Source: Lolium rigidum (lineage: Eukaryota > Streptophyta > Magnoliopsida > Poales > Poaceae). Taken from it: a stretch of DNA of 64,000 nucleotides. Position 1 is the stretch's first letter. Every line of letters starts with the position of its first letter. Where the stretch lies: positions 228,791,322-228,855,321 of the forward strand of contig NC_061510.1 of the NCBI RefSeq assembly GCF_022539505.1, given 5' to 3'. The notes beneath the pieces are model-generated. The model was given only the letters and a program-made list of their open reading frames with translations. It was not told the DNA's origin and ran no database searches. Both the position numbers and the translations under genes were made by a program. Below, piece after piece: positions 45,867-58,586 of this stretch.

Positions 45867-48800
45867 CTCATTAGAGAAAACCTTGAGCTTTATTGATTAA
45901 CACACAATATACATTGTCTTTACAATATTCACAATTGAAATAAAGGAATAATACAACACATTACAAGAATTGGAAAAATAGAAAAAAGAAAAGAAAAGAA
46001 AAGTACAATGTATTGATCTATCCTAAAACTACAAGCTAATCTTCATTTAATCTTGAGCTTGATGATCTTCATCTTCATTTGATCATCATTTGGAAACCTG
46101 CACACAACAAAGAAAAGCAAGTGTTATGCCAAGTGGCAAAACCACTTGGCAGGTTAGAAAAGAAATGGTGTGTTGAGTAGATATGATCAACTCTGCCGAG
46201 CTGATCTACTCTCAACCCAAGTCCTAAGCCAGACTAAACACACACACACACACAGCCAAACAGCTCACCAGGCAGTGTGCATGCCCAACAACACACATAG
46301 GCCAGTGAGTCATCACATGCTTGCCAGGCCTTGTTGTTGACCAGGAGAACAAAGCAAGGGAGGTATAAAACCTTTTCCACCGCCAGAACCAACAATCCAT
46401 CGACCAGCAGCTTGGTAAGTCACCAGATAGCAAGAACACAAGAACAGGAAGAACGAAGATAGCTGTTCAACCTGTCCAAAATCACCACAGAACCAACTCA
46501 AGCATCACAGGCTTGCAAGGAGGAGCAGGGCAAGCATAAGATCAACATAGAAGCAATCCTCTACAACAACAAAACCATCTAGGAGCTGGAGTGAGGTATA
46601 AATCAAATCAACCTGAGCAAAACCTTGGTTTGCTCATAAATAAGCATCTGCATATGTCACAGCAGCCAAAATGGGTAGAATACCCAGTTTGTATCATCAT
46701 CTGGCTACTAAGCCATTTGGTGCAAGCAAACTAAAGATCAGCCAGAAGGAAATCACCAAGGGAACATTGGTATGTCAGAATGGTGACACTACCAGAGAAA
46801 TCCAACATGGATTAATTCCTAACTAGCCATCCAAACTCACCTAGCACCATACAGCTAGTTATACCATCGAATATAGACATTTAGATGTCTATTTTGTTTT
46901 CAACATCAAAAGCTACCGGTAATCCAGTCATGGATCAATCGGATAGCATGAGAGAGTCACAACAACAGCCACAAGAAGGGGAGCCACCCTTGGACATCAC
47001 AAAGGCCGTCAGGGCTACCTCAAACCCACGTAAACACTCACTAAGCCATCGCATCATAACCCAATAGGGTTCAAGCATGAGCTAGGGTACCCAATCAGTG
47101 ATTGGCATCCCTCTAGCTACATCACATCCATCCATGAGATCATTACTGCTCAGCAGTTCATCTCAGTTATCTATTCAATCAAGTTAAACCACATAGATAA
47201 ATGAGATGCATAATTACACAGTGCACCAGACCCTTGCAATTGATCTAGATGATCACTGCAAGCAACAACAGGTGCTGGGGTAAACAAGAGCATGCACCAG
47301 CACATGCTTGAGTGCCACACAGGCCAAGTAAGAGCATCAGTGAAACACAAGCCATAGGACAGCAGAAAGTCATCAAGCACTGATGATCATATGATCATCA
47401 GGACCTAACAGAGCATGCAAATACATGCTAGAGCCAACCTAGCAACAAATCATGAATCATATAACTTACACAACACCAATTCATCAACAGATGCTTCACA
47501 GATAATCACATAAATAATTTATGATTGTATCCAGAAGCACATCAAATATTTGATGAACCACTGGATCATAATACACAAGCCAAACATATATCAATTCATC
47601 ACTGAATAACCCTAATAAGCCCACAGTAATGTTCAATTGAGCATAATCATAAATTGAGAACAAGAATTAGCCACAATGGCTCAGGCACTTGCAAATTTGC
47701 AAGAACTACACACTGTAATCAAGCCATGGCAATAAACATGAATACACTTGAGCATCTGGCAAGCTTATTAACAAGAACAGAGGCACAAAGATAGAATTAG
47801 ATTAGAAATTCTTGCACAGAGGCATGGCAGGGCTGCACACAGCAGTAGCACACGCATGGCACAGCAGCATAGCACAGCAGCTCAGGAGCAAGCAAGCATG
47901 GCGCAACAACAGAGCACAGCAGCACAGGAGCGGGCTAGCAAAGCACAGCAGTAGAGCATCGGCATGGCGAGCATCTCTGCACAGAGAGACACACCATGGC
48001 CAGAGCTAGAGGAGGTAGAAGAACATGCACCGGAGAGGGAAAGAAGGGAGGCGCACTTACCCGGGGACGAGCAGACAGACATAGCCATGGCGGCCACGAC
48101 GGCACACGCCGGAGCGCGGCGGCGCCAGGCCAAGCCAGGCCATGGCAGCACCACGACACCACGCGCACCACGGTGGCGAAGCCACGGCGGCGCCACAGCA
48201 CTAGGAGCGCCAGGATCGCACGGATCCCGTAACCCTAGCTGCCGCGGAGGAGGTCGAGGACGAGCGGGAGCAACACTTGCTCCAGATTGTCACGGACAGA
48301 TCGACGCGCCGTCATGGGGCGAGTCGATTGCGCCCCACAGCGAGGGCCAAGTCCGGCGGAGCTCGCCGGAATCGAGCGACGACGGCGGAGGCGACGCGGG
48401 TCGCCAGAGAGGGGATTAGGGTTAGGGTTTCGGACGCGCGCGAGAGGGAGAGAGAGAAGTGAGGCTGGTCGAGCCGGACCAAGTGGGTCGGTTCGACCTA
48501 ACCCCACTAGGTTACACCGACAAGTGGGCCCAGGGGCAAAACTGCCATTTCACAAATTCTTTAAAAATGCAGAAACTTTGAAAATACACAATAAATGTTT
48601 AATAGCTCTAAAAAAATAATTAAAAATATGAAAACCACTCAGTACAAAAAACTCTATCATAATAAAATATGAAATAGAATTTTTGAAGTTAAACAATAAT
48701 AAGTTCAAATTTGGTGATTTAAATAATCATTTAAATCACACATTTTAAATTCTTTTGGACTTTAAAAACACCTTGACAACATTTCAAGGTTGTATTTTAC

Positions 48801-50388
48801 CCTAAATAGAGTATCCCTAAGTTATTCTTAGTATTAACCTCTCACATAAAATAATAACGACATCGGAATCGGACAATGATGCTATTTTTCAGCAATAGAG
48901 GACAAGGGTCAGTCCACACCATCCAACTGCAACACTTTGCAGTGTTCAGGCAAGTTCATCACTTCCTCATGTCATTCGAGTATTTTTATCAAATTACTTG
49001 CAAAGTACTATGGTTATCACTATCGCATAAAAAGCAAAACCACTATTTTCATAACTATGAATATGACTAAGTGGTGGGCAATGGAACCATGGATTGTGTT
49101 GATATGGTGGAGGTTCCATTGCAAGGGTTTATATCCATCTAGGATTAAACAACAAATGTCGTCCAGTGATTCTTGTGCCGCAATACCCGTGTTAACCATA
49201 AGATCTGGAGTGGGACGGAATAGTCAATCGTATTTCCACCTCTTATACATCAACGGATGCGCTTGCCGTAGACACTTGTTTCCTGAGGGGCAAGCGGTGG
49301 GCTGGGGAAGCCTAAAGTCCCCATGGTAATGCGGTCTATGATGGATTGTAAGGTGTCCGGAACGGTCTATCTATGGTTGATAGGGCAGTGGCATATAAAA
49401 ATTGTTCTGAACGGTCTACCTTAATTGGTATAGGGGAGAACAAATGCCTGGGTCGGTCTCACCATAGATATAGGGGAAGACAATCTTACAAAAGGGTGGG
49501 TGTGCGAGGTAGCGGAGGAATATGATTGGCTATGACCTTATACCGGGCCTCACACTATAGGAAGTGTGGACGGGAGAGCTGCCCGGTTGGCACCAAGGTT
49601 AAGATCTCTTATGGGTAAAGCAACACACCTCTCGCAGAGTGTAAAGAACCGTGACCTGTCACTCCTCGTTCCGGGATATGGAACTGCGAACGCTGCCGGA
49701 AAGGAGCTCCATGAAGATCTAGTAAACCGGTGAAGGCTGACGGACATAGTTCTTTGAAATAAAAGCAACCTCTTGAAGAAATGTTTATCAAAACTTGCAT
49801 TGGTATTAGACTTTCTGGTCTAATATCGTAGCTAGTGCATTAAACACCTCTTTTCTATAATGAACTTGTTGAGTACGCTCGTACTCATACCACTCTTAAA
49901 TCCCGTGCTTAGATTGTCTGAACCATCTGGAGGAGGACAACGACAACCCTGAAGGAGCCGACATCATCGGCTATGAAGAACCAGATCTCTCTGGAGGTGT
50001 CGAAGGAGTAGACTACCTTATAGTCTACGGAACCGGGGAGGGTTCTGGAGGAGAGCACGTGTATACCTACCAAGTAGTATTAGTATCTGAGCAGTACGAA
50101 CTCTTAGTACTTTACTGCTCGAGGAAATAAATGTATAACTTAGTAAGACTTCTATATTGTAAGTTGAGTTGGGTTCGCCTCGAACCCAGGAGAATCCCTC
50201 TTAGGACCCAAGAGGAGCTCCGAGATGATATGTACATTATGCTTGTAATAATAAATGAATGAGTTATGGACCTGCTATGTTCTGTTGTACTACTCTGAGG
50301 GATGTAATATTTGTGGAATGGTACTTCGTGAATGTTATATCAACGACTGGCATACTACAACATGCAAGTGGTATGCAGGGTCACCACA
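45867..50388 (+). mobile_element. Element A, 5' LTR, remainder
   Basis: Begins with the duplicated CTCAT (45867-45871), then continues A's LTR (TAGAGAAAACC, TTGAGCTTTATTGATTAACA), matching B's LTR at the same relative place. A GC-rich block lies at about 47960-48520. The last 1.5 kb is homologous to the ends of B's and D's LTRs, and it ends TCACCACA at 50388. I support no genes in it; ORFs such as 47964-48419 lie in the GC-rich block and are not recognisable proteins. Confidence 0.88.
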
Positions 50389-50390
50389 GT

Positions 50391-50402
50391 TGGTATCAGA
50401 GC
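50391..50402 (+). other. Primer-binding site of element A (tRNA-iMet type)
   Basis: TGGTATCAGAGC two bases after the LTR end; the standard initiator tRNA-Met site, identical in B and D. Confidence 0.92.
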
Positions 50403-50604
50403 AAAAGATTTGACCTTAGGTTGGAACCTAGTAAATGGGACAGAACGTTAGGAGTCAAATTGGATTAGTAAAGAATTCTCTAAAAATATGGTGTATATTC
50501 ACTTGAGAATAAAACAATTATATGTTTTAGTGCGATAATTCTTTATTATCTCTATTATGATGCACTATTACTAATCTTATATTCTTTCTATTCTACAGCC
50601 AACT

Positions 50605-51687
50605 ATGGCAAGTTCACGCCCGGGACGAAACGTGAAAGTGAAGCCGTCAAACTTGAGTGAATATGACGGAGGACTCGCAGATATTCTTCGTGCCATGTTA
50701 CTTGAATTTGGGTGCGATCCCCAAATCCAAGTAATAAAATACTGGTACTATGACGGACCAGTATTGGCGAAGTGTAGGGTAGGCCTAAGACTTCCAGAAT
50801 CCCTAGGAATGAGCATAGTGATGCTAGCAGGTGAGGCTAGAACTACCCAAACAGCCTACCACATAGCCATTATGAGAGCCATCACTGATATTCGGGAGCA
50901 TAAGACGAAAGAGCTTATGGGTTCCGAATTCTCACACATTCCTCATATGGAGGAGGAAGATGATCCTTTGCTTAACCACTTCAAATTTGCAAAACGCAAA
51001 CCAGCAGAAGCCGCTAAGTACATGGACAATAGTCGCAACTTACTGTCATTGTTCTTTCAGTTGAACCGACATCTGTCAGGGGCAATTGATACAATGCTAG
51101 AGGAGTTCTCTGAGCCCAAGGAGGAGACTAAGGGGAAATAAACCATAGAGAATGAAGTGCACACACCAATCTACTCAGCTGGTGATTACATTAGTATCGA
51201 CCATCCCGAACTACAAACCACACCCATTACACCTAGGTACTATCCTAGTAGTTCCCGTGGAGGATATGAGGGTGGAGAGGAATCCGGAAACCATCAGCGT
51301 TCCGAGACTCCTATAGAGAACTCAACAGGTTGGCGTTGGGGGTCAGACACAGGAAACTCTGGCGATTCAGTCAGAAATAATGCGGAGATGAATGAGGACG
51401 CCACAAACCAGTTCCAGGGAGATCAGTATAATAGGGGTGACTATGAAGAGTACCCTATACTGATTGAGTCAGATACTGATGGAGGTAATACCTATGGCGG
51501 AGTCACAGGGGAGTATACCCGATGGGTGGATTATGATGTTTTGAATAATCAATTCATGAACACAGATTTCTCCCTCGGATCATCCTCTGATTCCGACTAC
51601 CAGCCGACGGGAAGACCTTATGTTCCAGGTTTTGTCAGGAGGACTACACGTTCGACCGGATGGAAGCCTGGAATGTATCGGGAGTGA
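50605..51687 (+). pseudogene. Element A extra ORF upstream of gag (ORF0), one internal stop
   Basis: Begins MASSRPGRNVKVKPSNLSEY and is open for 178 codons to TAA at 51139-51141. The same frame then continues to the stop after GWKPGMYRE at 51687. Comparison with element B shows both parts form one frame of about 360 codons. The first half is globular-looking with conserved blocks (GLADILRAMLLEFGCDPQI, GSEFSHIPHMEE, KFAKRKPAEAAKYMDNSR). The second is acidic and Ser/Gly/Tyr-rich, ending SLGSSSDSDYQPTGRPYVP and a basic tail. I do not recognise the family and assign no function. It sits between the primer site and gag. Confidence 0.75.
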
Positions 51688-51991
51688 AGCACGACTAGAG
51701 ACTACCATGGGAGGCGAGACTACAATACATTAGTACCACATGTATTGTAGTATGTAATATTTTGTAGAGATTTGTATATATACTTCAATAAGTGAGTTTG
51801 CATACTCACAACGTCACTGAGTATTGTAATAAGACCACTTAAGTGTGTATATACATGGTATATGTTTTGTATGATTTGGATTTGCTTCTTGATTTCCATT
51901 GCGTGACTAGTTCTGTGCTCAAAGTTGAGCTCGTAAAACTTGCGCATGGAGTAACTATGAGTACCACTTTGTGTTGCGTAACTAGGGGGAA
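51688..51991 (+). other. Spacer between ORF0 and gag in element A
   Basis: About 300 bases of non-coding sequence. A stretch around 51850-51910 (GGTATATGTTTTGTATGATT then TGGATTTGCTTCTTGATTTC) is almost identical in element B at about 58450-58505, although both elements are otherwise diverged. Confidence 0.6.
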
Positions 51992-53287
51992 ATGTCGGGA
52001 CCGGTAGGTGAGGAGAGTGAAGCACAGCCGCATGGAGCGCGAGGCTAAGCAGAAGGAAGAGGCTGATGAAGCAGCCGTAAACCAGCTTCCACCACCACCA
52101 CCACTCATGACGCAGCAGAACTTCCTCCAATACATGCAAATGTTGGAGGAGAGGCAACGTATAACGTTGGAGCAGCAGAACAAGTTCTTCCAGGAGCTGC
52201 TTCAACAGAATAAGGTGGAGAGACCTGACAATCAGGGAGTCACTTTGTCAGACTTCCAGAATACTAAGCCTATATCCTTCGCTTACGCGCCCGAACCTAT
52301 GGACGCGGAGGATTGGCTGATGGACACGGAGCGAAAGCTCAACACCGTTGGATGCAATGACCTGGAGAAGGTCAGATATGCAACACACTTGTTGTGTGGA
52401 CCCGCCGCATCATGGTGGGATAATATAGTAGCCATTTATCCGGCTGAGAAGGTATTCACCTGGGAGGAGTTTAAGAGGAAGTTCAGTGGAATCCAATGTC
52501 CCCGAAAGCATTGTGGAGTTGAAGCGTCGAGAATTTGAAAGTCTCGAGCGTAAAGATAAGGCCATCCCGACTTATGTCGTGGAGTTTTCAAAGTCTGTCT
52601 CGGTATGCCGTTGAGGAGGTCAACACCGAGGACAAGAAGAAAAAGAGGTTCATGCGGGGATTGAATCCCCAGCTCAAGGTTCAGCTCGTAATGATGAGAG
52701 CGACCGAGTTCCAAGAATTGGTGGATGCAGCCATCACTCTGGAAGATGACTTCAAGCAACTGCAAGATGAGAAAAGGAAGAAGGCTAAATTTGAGCCTAA
52801 GAAGTATATCAGCAACAAGCCTAACACTGGCTTGAGCTTCAGGCCGAGGTACAACAACAACAACAACAATAACAACAATAGGAGGAACCAAGGATTCCAG
52901 CCGGCAAACCTGGTTGTTTGCCATAGTTGTGGAATAAGAGGGCATCTCTCGAAAGATTGCAAAAAGCCCAAGATAATATGCTTTGGGTGTCGTCAGGAGG
53001 GGCACATGATGAAGGATTGCCCCAATAAGAAGAGTGGAGGAGGTCAATCTGGAGGAGGAGGAGGAAGCCGAGGAGGAAACAACGGAGGGAATTGGAAGAA
53101 CAAGAAACCCTTCGGCAAGTTAAACTGCACCAGCTTGGAGGAGGTGGTTAACTCCGATCAGGCAGTGATAGGTACGCTCCAGATACTTACTCATCCCGGC
53201 AAAGTACTTTTTGATACTCGGTGCAACTACATCATTCATTTCTCAAGCAATTCATCATCAAACATGGGATTAGTTGCACTAAGTTAG
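51992..53287 (+). pseudogene. Element A gag and start of protease, multiply frameshifted
   Basis: ATG at 51992 corresponds to B's gag start. The frame breaks near 52030, runs from about 52040 to 52490 ([49 protein letters not shown]), breaks by a one-base insertion near 52492, again near 52590, and again near 53219 where the protease motif should be. Two CCHC zinc knuckles are intact at the sequence level (CHSCGIRGHLSKDC and [14 protein letters not shown]). A CAACAACAA tract (about 52850-52880) encodes poly-Asn. Gag would bind RNA and build the particle; this copy cannot. Confidence 0.85.
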
Positions 53288-54695
53288 ATACACCCATAAC
53301 CATACTTTCCGCGGGGGAACGATAGTAGTAACCCATACCAAACAAGGACAAGTCATTATGATCAATAAATGCGCGTTTGACGCAGCACTCGTTCATTTTA
53401 CCAATGAAGGACATTGATGTCATTCTTGGTATGAACCGGTTAGAAGCTAACGGAGCATTAATCGATTGTGTGAACAAGACAAGTGTCTCCGAAAAGCCCC
53501 GATGAAAGTAGAATGATCTACCAAGGAGACAAGCATACACAGATTGAAGTAGAGCTACAGTTGAATAGCATGAAGGAAGTGAAATTGGAGGATATACCTG
53601 TAGTAAATGAATTCCAGGATGTTTTTCCTAAGGAATTACCGGGAATGCCACCAGATAGGGAGATAGAATTTACTATCGACCTAATTTCAGGAACAGCTCC
53701 GATTGCTAAAGCACCATACAAGATGGGGCCTAAGGAGTTGAAAGAACTTAAAGATCAATTAGATGACTTAGAACAGAAAGGATTCATACAGGAGAGTATC
53801 TCACCATGGGGATCACCTGTGATCTTCGTGGATAAAAGACATGGAGGCAGAAGGATGTGCGAAGACTACAGGAATCTGAACAATGTTACTATCAAGAACA
53901 AGTACCCACTTCCTAGAATACAAGATCTATTTGATCAATTTAGAGGCGCGGGAGTCTTTTCCAAAATTGATCTAAGGTCCGGTTATCATCAGATAAAGAT
54001 CAAGAAGGAAGACGTTCCGAAAACAGCCTTTGTCTCAAGGTATGGACATCATGAATACCTTGTAGTGCCTTTTGGTTTAACCAATGCCCCAGCAATTTTC
54101 ATGAATCTTATGAATAAGATCTTCATGCCCTATTTAGACAAGTTTGTCATCGTATTCATCGATGATATCTTGATATACTCCAAAGATAAAGCTGAACATG
54201 CTGAACATCTGAGGTTAGTGCTGCAAACACTAAGAGAACATCAACTCTATGCCAAGTTCAGCAAGTGTGAATTTTGGCTAGATCAAGTAGAATTTCTTGG
54301 TCATGTTATTAGAAAAGATGGAATAGCTATTAACCCAAGCAAGGTAGCAGCAGTTTTAGACTGGGAAGCACCAAAGACTGTCGAAGAAATCCGAGGATTA
54401 CTAGGAATGACAGGATACTACCGAAGGTTCATTGAAGGATTCTCCAAGATAGCAGGACCGATGACGAAGCTGTTAAGAAAGAACACACCATTTGTGTGGA
54501 CTGAGGAGTGTGAGAAGAGTTTTCAAACTCTGAAGGAGAAACTCACCACAGCACCGGTATTAGCAGTTCCGGAAGTTGGCAAGGATTACACCGTGTACTG
54601 TGACGCATCCAAACATGGATTGGGTTGCATACTCATGCAGGATCGGAAAGTAATATCTTATGGATCGAGGCAACTCAGACCTCATGAAGTGAACT
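53288..54695 (+). pseudogene. Element A protease/reverse transcriptase/RNase H, cut by gap
   Basis: The protease tail (53288-53480) is frameshifted. From 53483 one frame is open into the gap and covers reverse transcriptase: [52 protein letters not shown], and the active site [14 protein letters not shown], then RNase H up to [16 protein letters not shown]. Integrase and chromodomain would follow but lie in, or were lost at, the gap. The RT core aligns closely with element B. Confidence 0.85.
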
Positions 54696-54795
54696 NNNNN
54701 NNNNNNNNNNNNNNNNNNNNNNNNNNNNNNNNNNNNNNNNNNNNNNNNNNNNNNNNNNNNNNNNNNNNNNNNNNNNNNNNNNNNNNNNNNNNNNN
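54696..54795. other. Assembly gap (100 N)
   Basis: Exactly 100 N, the usual placeholder for a gap of unknown size. Sequence on the left is element A pol; on the right it is B's 5' LTR. The missing part should contain the rest of A's pol and A's 3' LTR. Confidence 0.97.
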
Positions 54796-56986
54796 AGGGT
54801 TGGGGGCGAGCGGAGGAGGCCGCCAATCACAGATCGACACGGACCGATGGGTGCGCCGTCGAACGGCGGAGTGATAGCGCCCGATCTCGTCGCCCGAGAC
54901 CGCCGGAGACGGCCGGGATAAATCGACAACGGCGCAGGCGACCATGACGTCGCGGGAGAGAGGAGAGCTAGGGTTAGACGCGAAGGAGGAGAAGAAGTGG
55001 GTGCGACAGAGTGGGCCGGACCAGGCCAAGGGGGTTGAGCCCAACCCACTCGGGTTCACCTTGATAGGTGGGCCCAAGGGCAAAATTTTCATTTCACAAA
55101 TTAATTTAAACAAGAACTTTGACAAAAATCCATAAATGATTAATAACTCTAAAAAATAGAGAAAGTATGCAAACCACTTAAAATTTTATTCTCTATCAGA
55201 AATAAATATGGAATAGAATTTTTGAAACAAATAAATATTAATCATTATTAACTTCAAAGAATAATGAATTAATAAAAGATCATTAAAAATAAACCCCATA
55301 TTTTTAATGATTAAATAAGTCCATAAATTTGTTTGGACTTAAAAAAACTTGGAAACATTCCAAGATTATATTTTCACTCTTAAGGAGTATTCTTAAATTA
55401 TTCTTATTCGCCACCTCCGACATTAAATCATTAAACATCGGAAGGGGGAACCAAACCCTAAAAACCGAAAGCATGCATATTTGAATCTTTAACCATTGCC
55501 CTTATCGGACAATGATGCTATCTTTCAGAAACAAAGGACCAGGGTCAGTCCAAACAATCCAACTGCACTATCTTGCAGTCACCAGGCAAGTTCATCGCTT
55601 GCTCATGTCAATTTGAGTATTTTTTTATCAAATTACTTGCAAAGTACTATACTTATCACTTTTGCATGAAAAGAAAAGATGCTAATTTCATAACTATGAA
55701 TATGACTATGTGGTGGGCAATGGAACCATGGTACGAGTATGGTGGAGGTTCCATTGCAAGGGTTTGTATCCATCTAGGATTAACAACAAATGTCGTCCAG
55801 TGATTCTTGTGCCGTAAGACCCGTGTTAACCTTAAGATCTGGAGTGGGACAGAGTAGTCAATTGTATTTCTTCCTCTTGTACATCAACGGATGCGCTTAC
55901 CGTAGCAGTTGTGTCTTGCGAGAACAACCGGTGGGTGGGGATCCCATTCTAATTCCCACGGTAATGCGGTCTATGAGGGGTTGCAACGACCGGCGAAGGT
56001 ATCAAGGTCGCGAAACCTGATAGTATTCGAGGTCAGATGGTATCCAATGGATACGCTGACCGGCGAGGACCCAAGGTTGGAATTGCAACAAAGGGTGGGT
56101 GTGCGAGGTCGCGGAGGAATGCAATATTGACTAGGACCTTATACCGGGCCTCACACCACGGAAGTGTGAACGGGAAAGTTGCCCGGTTGGCACCAAGGTT
56201 AAGATCTCTTATGGGTAAAGCAACGCACCTCTGCAGATTGTAATGAATCGTGACATGTCACTCCCTGTTCCGGGTTTTGGAACTGCGAACGCGGCCAGAA
56301 AAGAACTCCATGAAGTTCTAGACACCCGGTGAAGGCTGACGGACATAGTTCTTCTGAATAAAATCAACCATTTGAAGAAATGATTATGAAAACCTGCATT
56401 GGTATTCGACTTTCTGGTCTAATACCGTAGTTAGTGCATTAAACACCTCTTTACTATAATGAACTTGTTGAGTACGCTCGTACCCATACCTCTTATAATC
56501 CCATGATTAGATTGTCTGAATCACCTGGAGGAGGCCTATGAAGGACAAGATGGAGCAGATGGGATTTGCTATGAAGAACCAGACCTCTCTGGAGGTGTAG
56601 AGGGAATTGACTATCTGATAGTGTACGGAACCGGGAGGTTCCAGAAGGAGAACAAGCTTAAGCAACTAGAGTAGTAGTAGTAGTCGAGCAGTACGAACTC
56701 TATAGTATTTAACTGCTCGAGTTAAATAATGTTAAACCTTTTAAGACCTATATTGTATAAGTTGAGTAGGGTTCACCTAGAACCTAGGAGTAAACCTCTA
56801 TGGATCCAGGAGGAGCTCCAATATGATGTAATTATATGGTTTGTAATATTATGTGACTGAAATAAAGACCAGCTATGCTTATGTTGTACTACTCTGAGGG
56901 ATGTAATATTTGCGGATTGGTACTTCGCACATGTTATATCAATGACTGGCATACTAAAACATGCAGTGGTATGCAGTGTCACCACA
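54796..56986 (+). mobile_element. Element B, 5' LTR, remainder
   Basis: Begins AGGGTTGGGGGCGAGCGGAG inside a GC-rich block like that of A at 48240-48500 and continues through the AT-rich tail to TCACCACA at 56986. The left part of B's LTR ends GGTAGGGTG at 37321, so the shared AGGGT fits an insertion point and target duplication for element A. No genes are supported inside. Confidence 0.8.
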
Positions 56987-56988
56987 GT

Positions 56989-57000
56989 TGGTATCAGAGC
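56989..57000 (+). other. Primer-binding site of element B (tRNA-iMet type)
   Basis: TGGTATCAGAGC two bases after the LTR end, as in A. Confidence 0.92.
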
Positions 57001-57204
57001 AAAAGCTTTGACCTTAGGTTGGAACCTAGTTAATGGGACAAACCTGTAGGAGTCAAATAGGAGCAGTAAATAATTTTCTAAAAATATGGTGTCTATTCAC
57101 TTGAGAATAATACATCCATATCTTTTAGTGCGATAATTATTTATTATCACTATTATGATGCATTATTACGAATATTATATTCTTTCTTATCTACAGCCAA
57201 CTAT

Positions 57205-58284
57205 GGCCAGTTCACGTTTGGACGCAACGTTAAGGTGACCGAATCCACTTTAGATGACTATGACGAAGGACTTGCAGACATACTTCGTGCTATGTTACTC
57301 GAGCTTGGGTGTGATCCCCAGATCCGAGTGATGAAGTACATGCACTACGATGGTATTGTACTGGCAAAGTATAGAGTAGGACTCCAGTTACCTGAAGCCT
57401 TAGGTATGAGCCCAGTTATGCCTGCAGGAGAGGCGAGAATAATTAGAACAACCAATCACATAGCTATCATGAAAGCTATCACTGCGATCCATGAGCATAA
57501 GACTAAAGATCTTCTTGGCTCCGAATTTGCGCATATTCCACATATGGAGGAGGATGATGATCCTACCCTAAACTATTTCAAGTTTGCCAAAAGGAAACCC
57601 GCAGAAGCCGCAAAATACATGGACAATTGTAGGAGCCTTATGACTTTGTTCTTTCTGTTGAATCGCCACCTGGCGGGAGCAATTGATACAATGTTAGATG
57701 AGTTCACAGAGCCTAAATAAGAGTCAAAAGGTAAGGAGCCTATGGAGAGCGAGCCACATACCCCAGTATACTCAACTGGTGACTACATAGACATAGATGC
57801 TCCTGAACCACAACCAACACCACTAACACCTAGGTACTTTCCTAGTAGTTCATATGGTGGATATGAGGGAGGAGAAGAATCAGGAAACACACGCCGTTCA
57901 GTTACCCCGATAGAGAACTCCACTGGATGGCGTACCGAGCCATTCATGGGTACTTATGTTGATCTAGTGAGATGTGATCCGAAGATGGATCAAGATGTTT
58001 TAGATCAATACCATAATTTTCACCATGATATTGGAGATTATCAGGCAAACCCGATAGTGACCGAGTCAGATTCCGAAGGGGGGATGGCACGTAATGTGGA
58101 CAAGGGGGAGTACACCCCAGGGGAGGACTATGCATCGTTAAATAATCATTTTATGATGATAGATTTCTCCCTGGGATCATCCTCAGACTCGGACTATCAG
58201 CCTACTGGAAGGCCATATGTTCCAGACACTATCAGGAGGACTACACGTTCGACCGGACGGATGCCTGGGATGTACCAGGAATAA
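57205..58284 (+). pseudogene. Element B extra ORF upstream of gag (ORF0), frameshifted and interrupted
   Basis: The ATG at about 57205 (ATGGCCAGTTCACG) matches A's start but one base is missing soon after, so the open frame resumes at about 57235. It runs to TAA at 57718-57720 and continues in frame after the stop to 58284 (GRMPGMYQE). A and B stop at different places, so each stop is a private lesion in a shared frame of about 360 codons. Conserved blocks include GLADILRAMLLELGCDPQI, EHKTKDLLGSEFAHIPHMEE, FAKRKPAEAAKYMDN and SLGSSSDSDYQPTGRPYVP. Function unknown; no domain recognised. Confidence 0.75.
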
Positions 58285-58586
58285 AGCCACGAGTAGTGAC
58301 CCCCAAGGGAGGAGAAGCTGCAACACTAATGTACCATATGTATTGTAGTGTGTACTAGTTGATAAGTTTGTAATTTTCATGCAATAAGTGAGTTTGCACA
58401 CTCACACTACTTATGGGTATTGTAATAAACCGCTTATGTATGTTTATACATGGTATATGTTTTGTATGATTTGGATTTGCTTCTTGATTTCCATTGCATG
58501 ACTAGTTCTATGCACAAAGTTGAGCTCAGAAAACTTGCGTCTGGAGTAACTATGAGTACCACTATGTGTTACAGAGCTAGGGGGTG
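58285..58586 (+). other. Spacer between ORF0 and gag in element B
   Basis: Non-coding, about 300 bases, with the block near 58450-58505 shared with element A. Confidence 0.6.

Noticed and set aside
47964..48419. 151-aa ORF in A's LTR
   Set aside because: In the GC-rich LTR block, low complexity, not conserved in B.
52850..52885. CAACAACAA tract as an independent microsatellite locus
   Set aside because: It is in the gag coding frame (poly-Asn) before the zinc knuckles.
53483..54694. Possible endogenous pararetrovirus, from the RT motif
   Set aside because: LTRs, primer site, integrase (in B) and chromodomain identify Ty3/Gypsy chromoviruses.
54796..56986. Reading the sequence after the gap as A's 3' LTR
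   Set aside because: It ends in the primer-binding site and leader of B, so it is a 5' LTR end; an A 3' LTR would begin TGTAATGTCCC after integrase, which is not seen.
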